Positions 1 to 10,990 of a stretch of 64,000 nucleotides of DNA are shown one piece after another. The DNA comes from Chaetoderma sp. LZ-2023a (taxonomy: Eukaryota; Mollusca; Caudofoveata; Chaetodermatida; Chaetodermatidae). The translations under genes were made by a program, and so were the position numbers. The stretch is taken from positions 90,882,579 to 90,946,578 of the forward strand of contig CM067369.1 of assembly GCA_034401795.1 (NCBI GenBank), given 5' to 3'. Within the stretch, counting starts at the first letter, position 1. Every line of letters begins with the position of its first letter. A model generated the notes under the pieces. It was not told the origin of the DNA, made no database searches, and saw nothing but the letters and a program-made list of their open reading frames with translations.

Positions 1-1186
1 TACAGAGATGTCGGCCGCATACGATGCCGGCCGCTATGTATACGATGCCGGCTGCCTAGTGTATATGTAGCTCTAAGATATCTACCTATCTATCTATCGT
101 TCTACCTACCAAATTACCTATCTACCTACCTATCTCTCTCTCTACCTATCTATCTACAAAAATTATTCTAAAAATCTGTTCTTGTGTTTTCACAGATTCC
201 GGCGGCGATGTTTTGGACACTGCGCAACGATTGCAATTATCGGCGGAGACTATAACACGGAAAAGCAAATTCACGCCGGAACTGGAACTGTTATAACTTG
301 TGAAAATTTCCAATTGCCCAACTTGAATAAAGATTGAGAAATCATACCAAAGGACGAAAATTAGATTCTGTTAAATTTTTAATATTCATGTTTTGTCTTA
401 AATTTCAATTTAATAAGTCTTAGTCGGAAAAGGGTGTAATTGATTTTATGATTGAAATTATCATCGGACTTATCAATGCAATAGAAATATGCCCAAGACT
501 AAAACGTCTGTCAATGTCTGCCAATATACGGTTTCCTGCAATTATCTCCCACCTCCTGTTCCTGTGATTTCACAGTTAATTCCATTCATTGTTGACAACA
601 ATGAATGCACTTATCAAGATTCGTCGTGTTGTGAGCTTAACGCCCAAAAATGTAAAATGGATTTCATGATGTAAGGTTGAATGGAAGCTATTGCTGCCGT
701 TAATGAATTCATGCAACAGCTTTAACCGTGACAGCAACCTTTAAATAAATAAATAGAAATTCTGGTTTAACTACTACAGTTTCTTGCAATATCTGACAGC
801 AACAACTTTCTGTAAAAATATACGTTTTCCAGCGTTTTTTAAAAATTGAATTAAAATTTGATCAAAAGTGGTTGCTGCCTTCTTGAGTGATACTTTTACC
901 CTATTGTAATCGAGTCTGTCTGCGTGTCTCCGTGCGTGCGTGCTTGTGTCCGTGCATGTGTCTGACTGTGCGTGTATCCATCTACAAAATTTGGCGTGAT
1001 ACGATTAAATCCGAAAAATCCGGAAATATACAATGAGATAAAATGGGAGATCTGCAAACTCTGATTGCTCTTGTTTCTTTATCTATTTGATTACGAATTG
1101 TTGCCTCCGCCAATAACATATGTCTTAACACCTTGAACCCAAAAGACAAAATCAACAAAATGAATGACAAGTTTTATAAATATGGA

Positions 1187-1275
1187 GTTGAGTATTTTGA
1201 AAGCAATTTGACTGGGAGCTGTTGCTGCCTATGGCAGCAACAGGTTGCTGTAAAATTTGTTTCCAAATACTCAAC
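1187..1275. repeat. TTGCTGC-core hairpin repeat
   Basis: The arms GTTGAGTATTTTGAAAGCAA and the complementary CAAATACTCAAC side enclose a tight inner hairpin around TGTTGCTGCC and GGCAGCAACA. The same design recurs at about 28188-28362, 48835-48915 and 56715-56800, so this is one member of a dispersed foldback (MITE-like) family. Confidence 0.5.
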
Positions 1276-1778
1276 AGGTTACCTATGTGATCGCATTAAA
1301 ATTATGATTTATGGGAACTCATGGTTCAGAGGGTTAATCAATCACAAGTGCTAATACATGTGTATTATGATCTTTCCGACACGTACCCGACATTGTATTG
1401 TGACTGGAAGGGTTAAACAGCATTCTTTGATAAACAACACTCCTTGAAACAAAGGCTTTATCCAAGCCCATATATGCCTCTAAAGGTTCCGTTTAAACGG
1501 TACCAGGTTATGCATAGTTTTTGATGAAAACTATTTATTTGTTGTTTTGAATTTGTAAAATAGCGCATTTATTTTTTCTCTTTTTTTAATCCAAAAGAAA
1601 CATCAACAAACCACGCAAGCTGTCTTGAGTAAATTTGCCACTCCCATCTTCTATAAAACTATCATGAAAAATTATTTATCCAAAATCTTTTAATTTCGAT
1701 TCCATATATTCAAAGTTATTAGATATCATTCGAGTTTCTTGTAATTCTGCATTCGCATGTTATTTGGAAATTGTCGTT

Positions 1779-1959
1779 ATGGCTTTTCCATGTATAGTGT
1801 GTAGTGTTGAAGTAAGCGGTCGGCAGCAGGCGATCCATCCAGTGCGATGGCAGCATCGCACATGTGGAAGCGGGATTTCGCAGGCTGAGTACCGTGCTGC
1901 ATGCCAGCGTGGGAATCTGGATTCGATGAGTGCTAGTTGCAAAATCCAAGATGATGCGG
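1779..1959 (+). CDS. Degenerate PHD-like zinc-finger exon
   Basis: The frame from ATG 1779 encodes CIVCSVEVSGRQQAI, then RWQHRTCGSGI and QAEYRAA, and runs into a consensus donor (GGTAAGT, GT at 1960-1961). In established families a C-x2-C followed by RWQHR-C and a short helix belongs to PHD/FYVE-like fingers that invertebrates often carry next to FLYWCH or MULE transposase-type domains. The Cys pair expected just before RWQHR is replaced by HPV, and the final W-x-C-x2-C is degraded to one Cys, so metal binding is doubtful. It lies inside the possible TIR element, which fits a transposon origin. No partner exon was recognised. The start is uncertain because the upstream sequence stays open in this frame to at least about 1764. 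Confidence 0.35.
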
Positions 1960-2208
1960 GTAAGTAATAATGAATTACATAATAAACATTTTGTTGGAAA
2001 CCAACTGGCCTATAACTATTAACAAACATGGAAAATCGTAATTAAAAGAACAATCAATTGAAAAATCCATCTACGATTCTCTTAGCAATCAGAATAGATG
2101 AGGTGCGATTAGCAATGATAGGGATTTACTACATGCTCTAAACTAATACTATAGGCGGCCGACATCGTATGCACAGCGGCCGGCATCGTATGCGGCCGGA
2201 ATCGATGG

Positions 2209-3035
2209 TGACCGTTGAGACGACTTCACTGGCATTCTTGTGGACTTGTTATTACAATAAAGCTATACTACTGTTACCACTTTTCATGAGGGGTAAGAAT
2301 AAGGAAAAGGCAGGATAAATCCTCTACCTTGGTGAACTTGGTCCGCGTTCATTTCACTAAATACCACGAAAATAGATCACCTTTGAGATGTTGCCTACCT
2401 TTAGCATCGCAATCTACACAGTATTTATTGTCTTCATCTCTGAGCAGTTGTGACAAGATAGCTTGTGCTTTGTCTTGTTGGACCTTAAATCGTTCCTTAT
2501 CGAGCTTAGTTGTCATTTTTTCATTGACAAATAATAATTCTGACACTTATCTTCGTCTTCCTCCTCTTCCGTTTAACACGACCGATTGACGCTTGGGATG
2601 ACGAGAGTAACATAAATATGCATTCTCGAATTTAGTCGATTTTTCATCCACGTGACCCAAAAAAGAATAGAATTCTGTGAATAATCAGTTCAATATTCTT
2701 AGGTGAAACGTATATATTTCAATTTTACACGTCGTCAAATGATGTAATATTTGGTAGCGCGTAATGTTTTCCGATCGATGTCATGGACCATGTATTATTC
2801 CGCTGGTTATTTCGTACTGTGACCAATATGTTCAGAGTCCGATCTATTGTGACATTTAAGTGGTAACTTGAGTCTTGAAAAAACCCAAAAACCCTTGAGT
2901 CTTCAATTTTGCAAACAAGCATACTACACGAAGCAGAGATAGAGAATATGGATAACTATGATGGCAGGTTGGAAATGTAAGTTCTGCCACAGTGTATTAC
3001 GCTACTTTTATACTAAATAGTGGCATTGTAAATGT
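2209..3035. other. No gene recognised
   Basis: AT-rich non-coding sequence. About 2270-2310 shares a short stretch (TTACCACTTTTCATGAGGGG and following) with the dispersed repeat at 42590-42930. Open frames here are short and show no recognisable domain. Confidence 0.4.
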
Positions 3036-3140
3036 GCATATATGTATGTATAAATATGCATAAATATGTATAAATATACATAAATATGTATAGGTATACA
3101 TAAGTGTGTATAAATATATGTAAATGTGTATAAGTATATA
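3036..3140. repeat. AT-rich minisatellite
   Basis: About 100 bases of a degenerate unit near 12 bases long (ATGTATAAATAT / ACATAAATATGT variants), repeated roughly eight times. It is low-complexity sequence with no coding potential. Confidence 0.7.
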
Positions 3141-3309
3141 TAGGGCCTATAGTATTTAGTCATGTAAATATTTCACATTATTTTAATTATATTATAGTAT
3201 CCATAGTATCTGTTTTTATCTGCATAGTTTTGTAACTGTACTGTTGTAGCTATGTCTCTATGTTGAGACTTTGTGCTTTTAAAATAAGGAATAAAGAAGG
3301 CATCACAAC

Positions 3310-3757
3310 TGTACGTCTCAACCAATCAAAACACGTATCATGACGAGACTTGATTAGGGAGCACGTAACTTGCTACACAGGTGATTATGACGTTATTTGG
3401 GAACAATTTTGAACGGGAGCAACGTGAATATCTGCCATTTCGGGACCGATTTTGAATCTGTAAAGAATTTGGAATCCTCGTTTCATTCTTGTTATAATCG
3501 ACGAGGGGGGGGGGGGTGTCTATTATTAAAGAACGTGCATTGGTAGCCAATCTCCCATGCCCGCGCATGCACGCTAGGTGATCTCTCAGACTGTTATTCT
3601 GAGTCTCTCTTTTATGGCTTTATATACGCTTATCGTCCTACCCAGGGGGGGGGGGGGGGGGTGAGGCATGCTTGTAACGCACCTGCTCTGTCCGTTCCGT
3701 ACCCAGATTGACTGTGATGGTCCGTACCTGACCGGTCAATCTGTGTTACATAGGTTT
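3310..3757 (-). repeat. Diverged fragment of the gypsy long LTR (U3 part)
   Basis: This stretch is collinear with 21890-22380 of the right-hand gypsy LTR: CCAAT box, TTATGACGT, a shared CCGATTTTGAA stretch, TATACGCTTAT, CTACCCAGGGGG and GGCATG. It then matches the end of the left LTR (ACCGGTC-ATC) and finishes in TTACA. It contains G runs near 3505-3515 and 3645-3661. It is a 5'-end (U3) fragment read on the minus strand. Without the rest of an LTR it is probably a truncated or recombined relic of the same family. Confidence 0.6.
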
Positions 3758-4768
3758 CTAACATACTTTTGGAAAAGCAAGAAGCAATAGAAGTTCCAAC
3801 AGAATCACACAAGGAGCAGTGTACTCAAAGTTGCAGAATAAGAACAGTTATTAGTAGAGAAGTGGTGCAGAGGGGCTCAAGGGCCAGTATATTCAAGCCA
3901 CAAGAGTATCGCACACCAGAAGTGTTTGTATCTGAGAAGCCATGCAGAGTGACTCAAGCACCAGTGTACCCAGGCCGCAAGAGTGTGATGCATGCTGAGC
4001 ATGAAGATGTTACTGTACAAACAGATGGGCATTTATATTGACTACCATGACTATGTACAAAGATCTACTACATCTAGCCAAGCATGACAACAAGTACATC
4101 ACAACAAAACCATTTAAATGATGACCAGACCTGAATTAAATGCAAAATTTATAACAATGGCACATGTTGTAGATATCGGATTGTCCGGTGGGGAAGCATG
4201 ACCCTGTGGACATCTAGTATTTATGAAGTAAGACCTTGATGAAATTCATATTTGAAAATACCAGGTGAGCTAGTGTATGGAGTAGCACGCATCATACTGT
4301 AGTACGTAGAGGGCTGCTGCACTGGTTGACATGGACCGGTGCTGCCGCAACAACAGTTTCTCACGAAACTAGTGCGTACATGATAACCGCATTTAGTATG
4401 AGTTGGAATTATAGTAGGATAGAATAGAGTAGGACCCACGGTTATGGTTTGATGATATCTGTCAATATTTGTAGATGAAAGTTGGTGATGTGGGATCGGC
4501 ACACACTTTCAGGATATTCAGCAGTCGTTTTGGCCGATAGTTTAGAAAAGAGTAACAGAGACAGTTAGACGAGACAGACAAAAAGGATGGTTAAAAGGTT
4601 GAGGGATAGGGTCAAAAGGTTGACTGACAAGGGAATCATCAACTCCCTATAGAAACTACAACAACACCAGCTGACAATGAGATCATACAGCTCATGTGCT
4701 ATTAACCATCGTATCCTACAGGCTTATTCGCAATAGGCAATAGGCAAGACATGGACAAAGTAACGTCC
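3758..4768. other. No gene recognised
   Basis: Holds a 90-codon open frame at 3769-4041 (+) rich in charged residues, with no domain I recognise, no splice context and no homologous frame elsewhere in the window. The rest is AT-rich and non-coding. The 4221-4502 (-) frame is also unsupported. Confidence 0.4.
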
Positions 4769-5504
4769 TGTAGGGGTGATTGACACTAACGAAGTTTGTG
4801 TATAAACTATGTGTCGATCAAAAACAGCGTATCCGGTTAGAGACGAATTTGTATATCAACTATATGTCACTCACCGAGTGACATGCAACAACAACGGATG
4901 AAGTAATGTTGTTAGTTAGCTGACAGGTCTCATCAAATCAGAACCAGCCCAAACCGCAAGTGCTAGGTAAAAAGCATCCTCCCGAGGAGGGAGGGTCGGC
5001 GATTTACTTGCTTAAAATGACGTCATAATCTATGGATAGCCTATGAGCGAATGATGGAGAGGGGAAACCATTACGTAGGGATCTATTATTAGGCATTACC
5101 GAATGAAGGTAGAAGCAAAACTCAGGAGAGTATAAAAGGGCGGCCTTGCCTTGTATCGGGGGTTAGTTAGGAGCCTTTTAGAGTCAGAATTCAGTCGAGT
5201 TAGTTGAGAGTCAGTTTGGTCTGTATAGTTGGTTAGAATTAGATTGATGTGATATATCAGACCTGTCGTGACAGGGAGTAATACCAGTCAATATTAGTTA
5301 TGAAACGTACCGTTTAGATAAGTAGTTTAATGTTAGTCAAACTTATATAAAGTATTAATCTTTTCTTTGTGGCAGTAAAAGCCACCCTTACTTAGTGTAC
5401 AGTTAGAATTCTTATTAAAGTCATCACATTGATAACCTCAAGGCAAGAGTTTGTCGTAATATTTAATTCTGGACATTACGGAAGACCACCGTAACTTGCC
5501 TACA
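4769..5504 (+). repeat. Candidate solo LTR
   Basis: The 736-base interval begins TGTAGG and ends CCTACA, the inverted TG...CA ends typical of LTRs. Inside, in the order expected for an LTR, are a CRE-like TGACGTCA (about 5019-5026), a TATA box (AGTATAAAAGGGCGG, about 5127) and a polyadenylation-type ATTAAA (about 5415). No primer-binding site follows, no second copy is present, and the flanking bases (CGTCC / AGTTC) do not form a target duplication. I therefore call it a candidate only. Confidence 0.4.
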
Positions 5505-6096
5505 AGTTCTAAGATTCAGTCAGATCAGGCCCGGATATCCAATACAAATATCGTTCAGCACATCTATTTACGAGGCGAGCTGATATCCATCTTTTGCGTT
5601 CTCGGTAAAGTGGATTGTCGCAGCAACTCTACATACAAGCTTTACCCAAAATGGAAAAGACTCCAAAGTAGATTAGTTCAGATAAGAACCTATAAGTAGT
5701 AGTGAATCTTGAAGATAGACACGTCACAAATCTTCAATGTAACACTATGAAGATGAACCGCAAAAACAGGTCATTGGAAATAAAAGCTGTAACATGCATG
5801 GCATATGGGTGTCATCGGGCCAATGAAACATTTCTATGCAGTCTTCATATGTCTGTGATGATTACACTATGCTAGTCATGGTAAAAACAGATCACGATTT
5901 TGCACTAAAGTTTAATAGTCAAACTCTGAAGATATGATTTCATCAGGCCAACCAAGCATTGCCACGCAGATCACAGATATTCAGGCATAATTTCATATGG
6001 TTCAGAATGTGAAATCTTTGCTATTGAAAATTCAGGATGTGACAATCTGAACAGCAACAGTGTTAAATGTCAATGTCAGCAAACTACTATCAGGTA
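5505..6096. other. No gene recognised
   Basis: AT-rich sequence between the candidate solo LTR and the gypsy left LTR. Only short open frames are present, and no recognisable domain or repeat was seen. Confidence 0.4.
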
Positions 6097-9009
6097 TGTA
6101 GCTTGCCGGGTAGTGTCGGGCCGTTCCGATGTATCATGTCGACTCGCTGCGCCACAAGTGCATGATGAGTGATGACACTGGTTAGCATCCATCTCGGGGG
6201 ACGGACCTTGAACGAGACTGCCCTGTGGTAAACAAAAAACGGCTCCTAAGGCCAGTGGAGCTCAATCATTCCGGTGGGGCTGTGCGACCATCGTCGTGAA
6301 CATTAAACACAACGGTCTCATCCCAAGAATTTGTGTCACCAGTATGTCTGTCCATAGCAATTTCGTGATCTATGGACTTACAAGATTTGATTTGGTGACC
6401 TAAAAATATAAGTCTATACAATGCGTTTACCTAAACAATTAGAAATATGCTAGATAAATCTACAATGAGAGCATACGAAAATACGAGACATAGAAGCAGG
6501 TAGATGAACTTTTAAACATGGGGCTCCCAGAGGTACCACACAGACTCGTAGGTCCGCAGAGGTATCCCCGCAAGGGATGCTCCCGTACACGAGACATAGC
6601 TATTTAAATTAATATAAGTTATTATACCTCTAAGCTGAAAGGAAGAAAGCTATCTCAGACGAAAAAGTGATGTGCCTCACGCGTGCACTAATCCTAGTGC
6701 AAGTTTGGGTGAGGAGTATTATCCTTGCGTGGACCGTCGTCACTGAATCATTGCGAGCGGCAAGTGCCTCGTGCAGGCCTCTGTCTCGGGAAGGTGTCGC
6801 CATGGCTTAAAGCTGGAGAAGAATAGTAGGCAAAAATGGGCCCACTCTAATATTTCAAACAAAAGTGCTGTAGAAAGAAAAGACCATACCTAGTGAGATT
6901 ATGACTATAGGGATGCGTACTGTTTTACGTGAAGACGGAACAGAAGATTCCCGATGGATTCCTTCGTCTCCGTCTTATGTGATTTCTAATATGCCAAGTT
7001 AGTAGTTGCCGCTTTATTTCTGTGGGCCTTCTGCTTTGCTTAATTCCCTTTAGTTGTTTTCAAAGCAAGAATTAGTTTAGGCTGCAACTGGCCGATATTT
7101 ACCTAGCTATTAGACATCGCTGTCATGGAGAACCGATGCCCTAGGACATCAATACTGTAGACAGCGCTCATACATGTTGCTTAGTGGGATCTCCGAATTG
7201 GGTAAGAATCCGGACATTCTGCTTCGTAACCACATAAAACATTACAAGACATGGTTTACATTTCACGAAAGCATTATTAGGCCATCCCTCTTATCGTTAT
7301 TGTGTGGGTAAGAGAGACGAATACACACCGTGAATGTCCTTCCCGCAAGGGCGTGGCAGATCTAAATATCATGCCCAGACATTTTAACAGAATTCGGTGG
7401 GAATACGTATCTCGCCCGTCATCGGGTCCTATGGAACTAACCGTTTAGGCTATCGTTAGGTTTATATATACAAGTTGCCAGTTTTGCACTGCGGTGCGGA
7501 AGGATTGTCAGTAAATAAAATACTAATTAATACATGTGTTTTCTCAGTGCTTTCCTACATTGGCTTAAAGTACTATCTACTAAGTATCCGAAGATACACG
7601 GGAGTGTATGTGATACCGCCCCCTAGCCATCACCGCTCGGAAACCCCAATAGTTTCCCAAAGTCGGATCAGCCCATGGTGCGGATAGGGACATCCAAACA
7701 ATTAAGAAGCCACAAGGCTGAGTGGAGCATGAAGAGAGACAAAATCTTAGAGTTATGAGTCTTACCGGAGTGCGGGGCTAGATTATCGCACTACCGGAAG
7801 AGAAGAGTATATTACACAGTATGTAATAAAGAAAGTGTCTCTAATCATTTTGAACCTATCCTATCGAGCTGTGTATAGAACAGGTTAGTCGGTAGCATGC
7901 CGGGCTAAACAAAGTTATAGCATGGACAGCGCCCTCAATGAAAAATTGTTGGTAGCGGGAGAAAGTGCTGCATATATAAGTGGTGCTCTATAGTGTTTCC
8001 TACATGCACAGCAGTCCTATATTTTCTATGAATAAACAAAACATATGAACTGATGGCCACTGGCCATATATATACATAATCTAACCAGAACAATCAATAC
8101 AGTATCAAATGATCAGAATTATATATCTTAGAGCAGGTTAACGAACCTACTATGGTGCAGTTACAGAACACCTTACAGAAAATGAGAATAACTATAAACA
8201 AATACAGAAATTATAACTAGCTGTCCTAAGACTGTTATGGTACCCTAGAAGTACATATAGCGAAATAATTAAAATGTGACGTATAGTTACTTGAATACTC
8301 GGTAGTCATTCTTAAGTTAGGCTACCGTGTTCCTGAAATTGATACATCATTCCATAGTTGACGTGCGTTGATACATTCCCGCAGGTTGGTTCCCACAAGC
8401 TGTTGTTCGCAAACAAGATTCCCTCAAGAACACTCATGGCGGAGTACATTGCTCAGCACTGTAAGCCTAATAGGATGTCTAACGAGCAGTCAGCAAAAGA
8501 TATGATAGTACCACTGTGGTGAAGAAAGTTCCTGTACACCGATGGCACAGATGGAAGTTGTCAACAACCCGATCACAAGCGGGGGTTGTTGGATACAGAT
8601 GAAGACACAAAACAAAGCGTAACGGTGCTGCGTACATCAGCCAGCTCTGAAGATGCACCGGGGAGAGTTTACTTGCTGCGGTCGAAAGTTAGAAGAACCT
8701 ACACAACATTAGTGCGGTGACAGTTGAAATACCACTTTTAGGCATTCATCCATCAAAGAACACCCTGCCTCTACATCTGTAGACTCACATATTCAGGCCA
8801 TAAAGGCCTCACTGCAAATTTGTGTTCCGAAGTAGGTATTGATATTCGTGAACAGTAATCAGAAAGTTCCAATAGGCATATAGGCCGATATACGCTTGTG
8901 GCTCTACCCAGTGGGGGGAGGGGCATGTTCAGGGAGTGAATCCAGGATGGGCGGCGCGTACCCAGCTTGGCTGGTACGTCCGGTACCCAACCGGTCGATC
9001 CGAACTACA
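6097..9009 (-). repeat. 3' LTR of the gypsy element (2.9 kb)
   Basis: Aligns end to end with 18805-22380. Begins TGTAGCTTGCCGGG and ends CCGAACTACA on the + strand, so the ends are inverted TGTAG/CTACA. Relative to the right LTR it lacks about 610 bases (21657-22283 in the right copy), exactly the part with the TATA/CRE promoter. The junction at about 8872-8875 runs straight into ATAGGC-ATATAGGCC. Small indels also occur, for example near 8245 and 8375. Confidence 0.9.
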
Positions 9010-9020
9010 CCACCCCCTCC
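9010..9020 (-). other. Polypurine tract of the gypsy element
   Basis: The minus strand reads GGAGGGGGTGG directly followed by TGTAG of the 3' LTR. A purine run touching the 3' LTR is the standard plus-strand primer of LTR retroelements. Confidence 0.75.
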
Positions 9021-9321
9021 TATTTTGACATCCGTGGCAAACGATCGCGCATGGTGGATCAACGCATGGACGTACGTTAGGCGGGAATTATAGACTTCCC
9101 GGGTAGGTGCGTGGCCGGAGAGGAGTAGTGACGCAATAGACGCATATTCAAGAGACAGAGCACACACAGAGGTGCCAAGAGGATGGAGGAGGCATACTTT
9201 TAGTTTTCAGTTTTTGACCTGGAATTATTTTCCAGGCCTTTTCTTTTTTGCTTTGCTTTATTAATATTATGGTGCGTGCTGTAACTTTATTTAGTAAATG
9301 ATTCTAAACAATAGCTCGCAT

Positions 9322-9370
9322 GGGTGTTCTCTCCGAGTGCGAATACTCATTATCTCCGCAGAGAACACCC
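9322..9370. other. Hairpin between the extra ORF and the 3' LTR
   Basis: GGGTGTTCTCT (9322-9332) pairs perfectly with AGAGAACACCC (9360-9370) around a 27-base loop that adds a few more pairs. In the element RNA it would sit in the 3' untranslated part. Function unknown. Confidence 0.6.
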
Positions 9371-9413
9371 AAGCTCCAATGTATCACAATTTAAGGTTTA
9401 AATAAAGTAATAA

Positions 9414-10146
9414 TTAATACATTTCCACGAATCGCACCATCGATGTTTCTGCTGGATCACAAATGATCACACCTCTGCTGCGAAATTTCCTCCATTGAGT
9501 CGGGGTTCCGCGACTGACGGTGCTTGGTCGCGGTGGATGCACTATCATTGCTGAGATGCATTCACCATTACTGGCACTGTCGGAAATATCTGAAGTGAAG
9601 GTGGCAGAAATATGCGCGTCCATAATGTCTCTCACAGTTACTGCCGGTTCTAATATATCCGTCCATAAGGCGTGGCGGTACTAGTGGTTGCTAATGTCAT
9701 TGATGCTGTAGTGGTGGTAGTCGTTGGGTGGCTGCTGTAGCTGTCGTGGTGATGGCGGTGAGCTGTACCATAGGCAGAGGCCGTGATGCGGGAGCGGATA
9801 CGGCAGGAGACGACATCTTCCAAAACTTAGCATATTTTAACAGATGATTTGCGGTAACGTCAGGTACGGGCTGAATGTCCTGTGTGTGGGCGATTCGTCT
9901 CTTTCCCGCGTATGGACATTCCGGCGTAGTTCCCTTTCTGACAGCTGGGTCAGAGAGGCTAGGAGGCGGATGCTGGATAACACGAGTTGGAGATATACTA
10001 ATCGCCGCAGGCTGCGACGGTCCTGGTCCCTCGTCTATGGTCAGTTCTGGCAGAGATGGTGACTGCGGGTAACTGGGAATGTCTATTTTTGCAGGTGTCG
10101 TAATCACTACCGATATCAGCTGACTGGCTAACACTGTCTTAGACAC
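9414..10146 (-). pseudogene. Probable C-terminal part of the gypsy extra ORF, frame-broken
   Basis: Two consecutive minus-strand frames (10146-9697, 149 codons, and 9635-9414, 73 codons) directly follow the zinc-finger ORF. Both are rich in Pro, Ser and Thr, like the end of the upstream ORF, so they look like one low-complexity tail separated by frameshifts. No domain is recognisable. They end about 390 bases before the polypurine tract. They could also be chance open frames, but the continuous compositional bias argues against that. Confidence 0.4.
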
Positions 10147-10225
10147 TACGGTTGCGGGTGTAGTGACCGTAGTCGGATGGCTAATAACTGATGCGGGTGC
10201 TGCTGGACTGGATTCTGCGGGAGAC

Positions 10226-10759
10226 TCACTTTTTACTCCGCTTCAGGACCGATGTAGATGAAGTGACTGGTATCGGCGTAACAGTTCCGGATGTGGCTGT
10301 GGGCAGGATTTCACGTCTGGCTGCCGGTATGTTGCTTACGGTAGCCGCAGTAAGACGATGACTACTGGGATATCTATGAGTAGTGTTCTTTGTGTGGGCC
10401 ATTTTCTCGGTCAGAAGAACTTTGACCGGGAACCGAGATTCGAAACGGGTGGCTAAAATGGCACGATCATCGTTCTCTTCTCCAGGAACTAATGTTACTT
10501 CTAACACACGGTGATGATATTGGAGTGCGTGGGTCAACCCGTAGCGAGTAGTGGTGTAGATATACTGGCACGTCACACAGAAGGCTGACTGGAAGAGATG
10601 ATCCTTATTAACATGAAGGGTGCGGTCGGATTTTCTCGTAAAAGTTCTGGTACAGGGCTCTCTGCTAGCTAATAACGAGCTGCACAGGAACAGTTTTGGA
10701 ACTGGTACTGATTCTTCTTCAGACGAATCCGATAACGCTAAATCTTCAATGAGTGACAT
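10226..10759 (-). CDS. Extra ORF of the gypsy element: C2H2 zinc-finger-like protein
   Basis: 177 codons from ATG 10759. The protein starts with an acidic Ser/Glu-rich stretch. A finger-like motif follows (Cys-x12-His-x4-His around residues 37-55, with its first Cys spaced too far away), then a good C-x2-C-x12-H-x4-H finger (FCVTCQ...HALQYHH, about residues 61-84), then a basic Ser/Thr-rich tail. It lies 3' of the integrase, where env or accessory genes sit in gypsy-type elements, but shows no signal peptide, membrane segment or fusion motif, so it is not env-like. The ATG is about 205 bases downstream of a TATA/CRE promoter that copies the LTR promoter, so it may be expressed separately. A DNA- or RNA-binding regulator is my inference. 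Confidence 0.55.
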   Translation of the reverse strand: MSLIEDLALSDSSEEESVPVPKLFLCSSLLASREPCTRTFTRKSDRTLHVNKDHLFQSAFCVTCQYIYTTTRYGLTHALQYHHRVLEVTLVPGEENDDRAILATRFESRFPVKVLLTEKMAHTKNTTHRYPSSHRLTAATVSNIPAARREILPTATSGTVTPIPVTSSTSVLKRSKK

Positions 10760-10963
10760 CTCGTTCCCGCATGGTAGTTGGCTGTGGGAACCTTATTCAA
10801 AACCTATCTCTTCATTGTGGTTAAACGTTCCAGGCCAAGTATGATAATGAAATAATAATAAAACAGCAGAATTTGGTTTGCAACACGAAAGAAGCCTAAT
10901 GCTATCTGTTCTTCCCTGGTGTTGAGTTTTGAAGGGAAGACAAAGTTTCAGAGCGCGCTTCCT

Positions 10964-10990
10964 CCTTTTATACTATTTGGTGACATCACA
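10964..10990 (-). promoter_or_regulatory. Internal TATA/CRE promoter of the gypsy element
   Basis: The minus strand reads TGTGATGTCA, 7 bases, then GTATAAAAGGAGG. The 5' LTR promoter reads TGTGACGTCA, 6 bases, then GTATAAAAGGAG. Motifs, order, orientation and spacing match. Transcription would start around 10935-10940 and run into the zinc-finger ORF starting at 10759. The arrangement recalls the internal promoter of foamy viruses; that parallel is inference. Confidence 0.6.

Larger units (their letters stand above)
1..2208. mobile_element. Possible TIR-bounded DNA element at window edge
   Basis: Bases 10-57 and the reverse complement of 2156-2205 match imperfectly over about 45 bases and read inward from both sides. 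Each terminus is built from a repeated unit around CGGCCGCATACGATGC. That is the layout of terminal inverted repeats around a 2.2-kb element. The left flank is outside the window, so no target duplication can be tested. Inside are a CTAT/CTAC microsatellite (about 75-156), a GT-rich low-complexity patch (about 905-980), small TTGCTGC-type hairpins and one zinc-finger-like exon. The ends could instead be two copies of a satellite-like unit in opposite orientation. Confidence 0.35.

Noticed and set aside
196-335. Possible last exon after TTTTCACAG at 195, with AATAAA near 326
   Set aside because: None of the three frames encodes a recognisable domain, and the splice-site match alone is weak.
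3769-4041. 90-codon open frame rich in Glu, Lys and Arg
   Set aside because: No domain, no supporting homologous frame, no splice context. Compatible with chance.
9200-9255. CCTGGAA...TTCCAGG hairpin followed by a T-run, resembling a bacterial intrinsic terminator
   Set aside because: The sequence is eukaryotic and lies inside an LTR retrotransposon. The fold is short and has no gene upstream on that strand.
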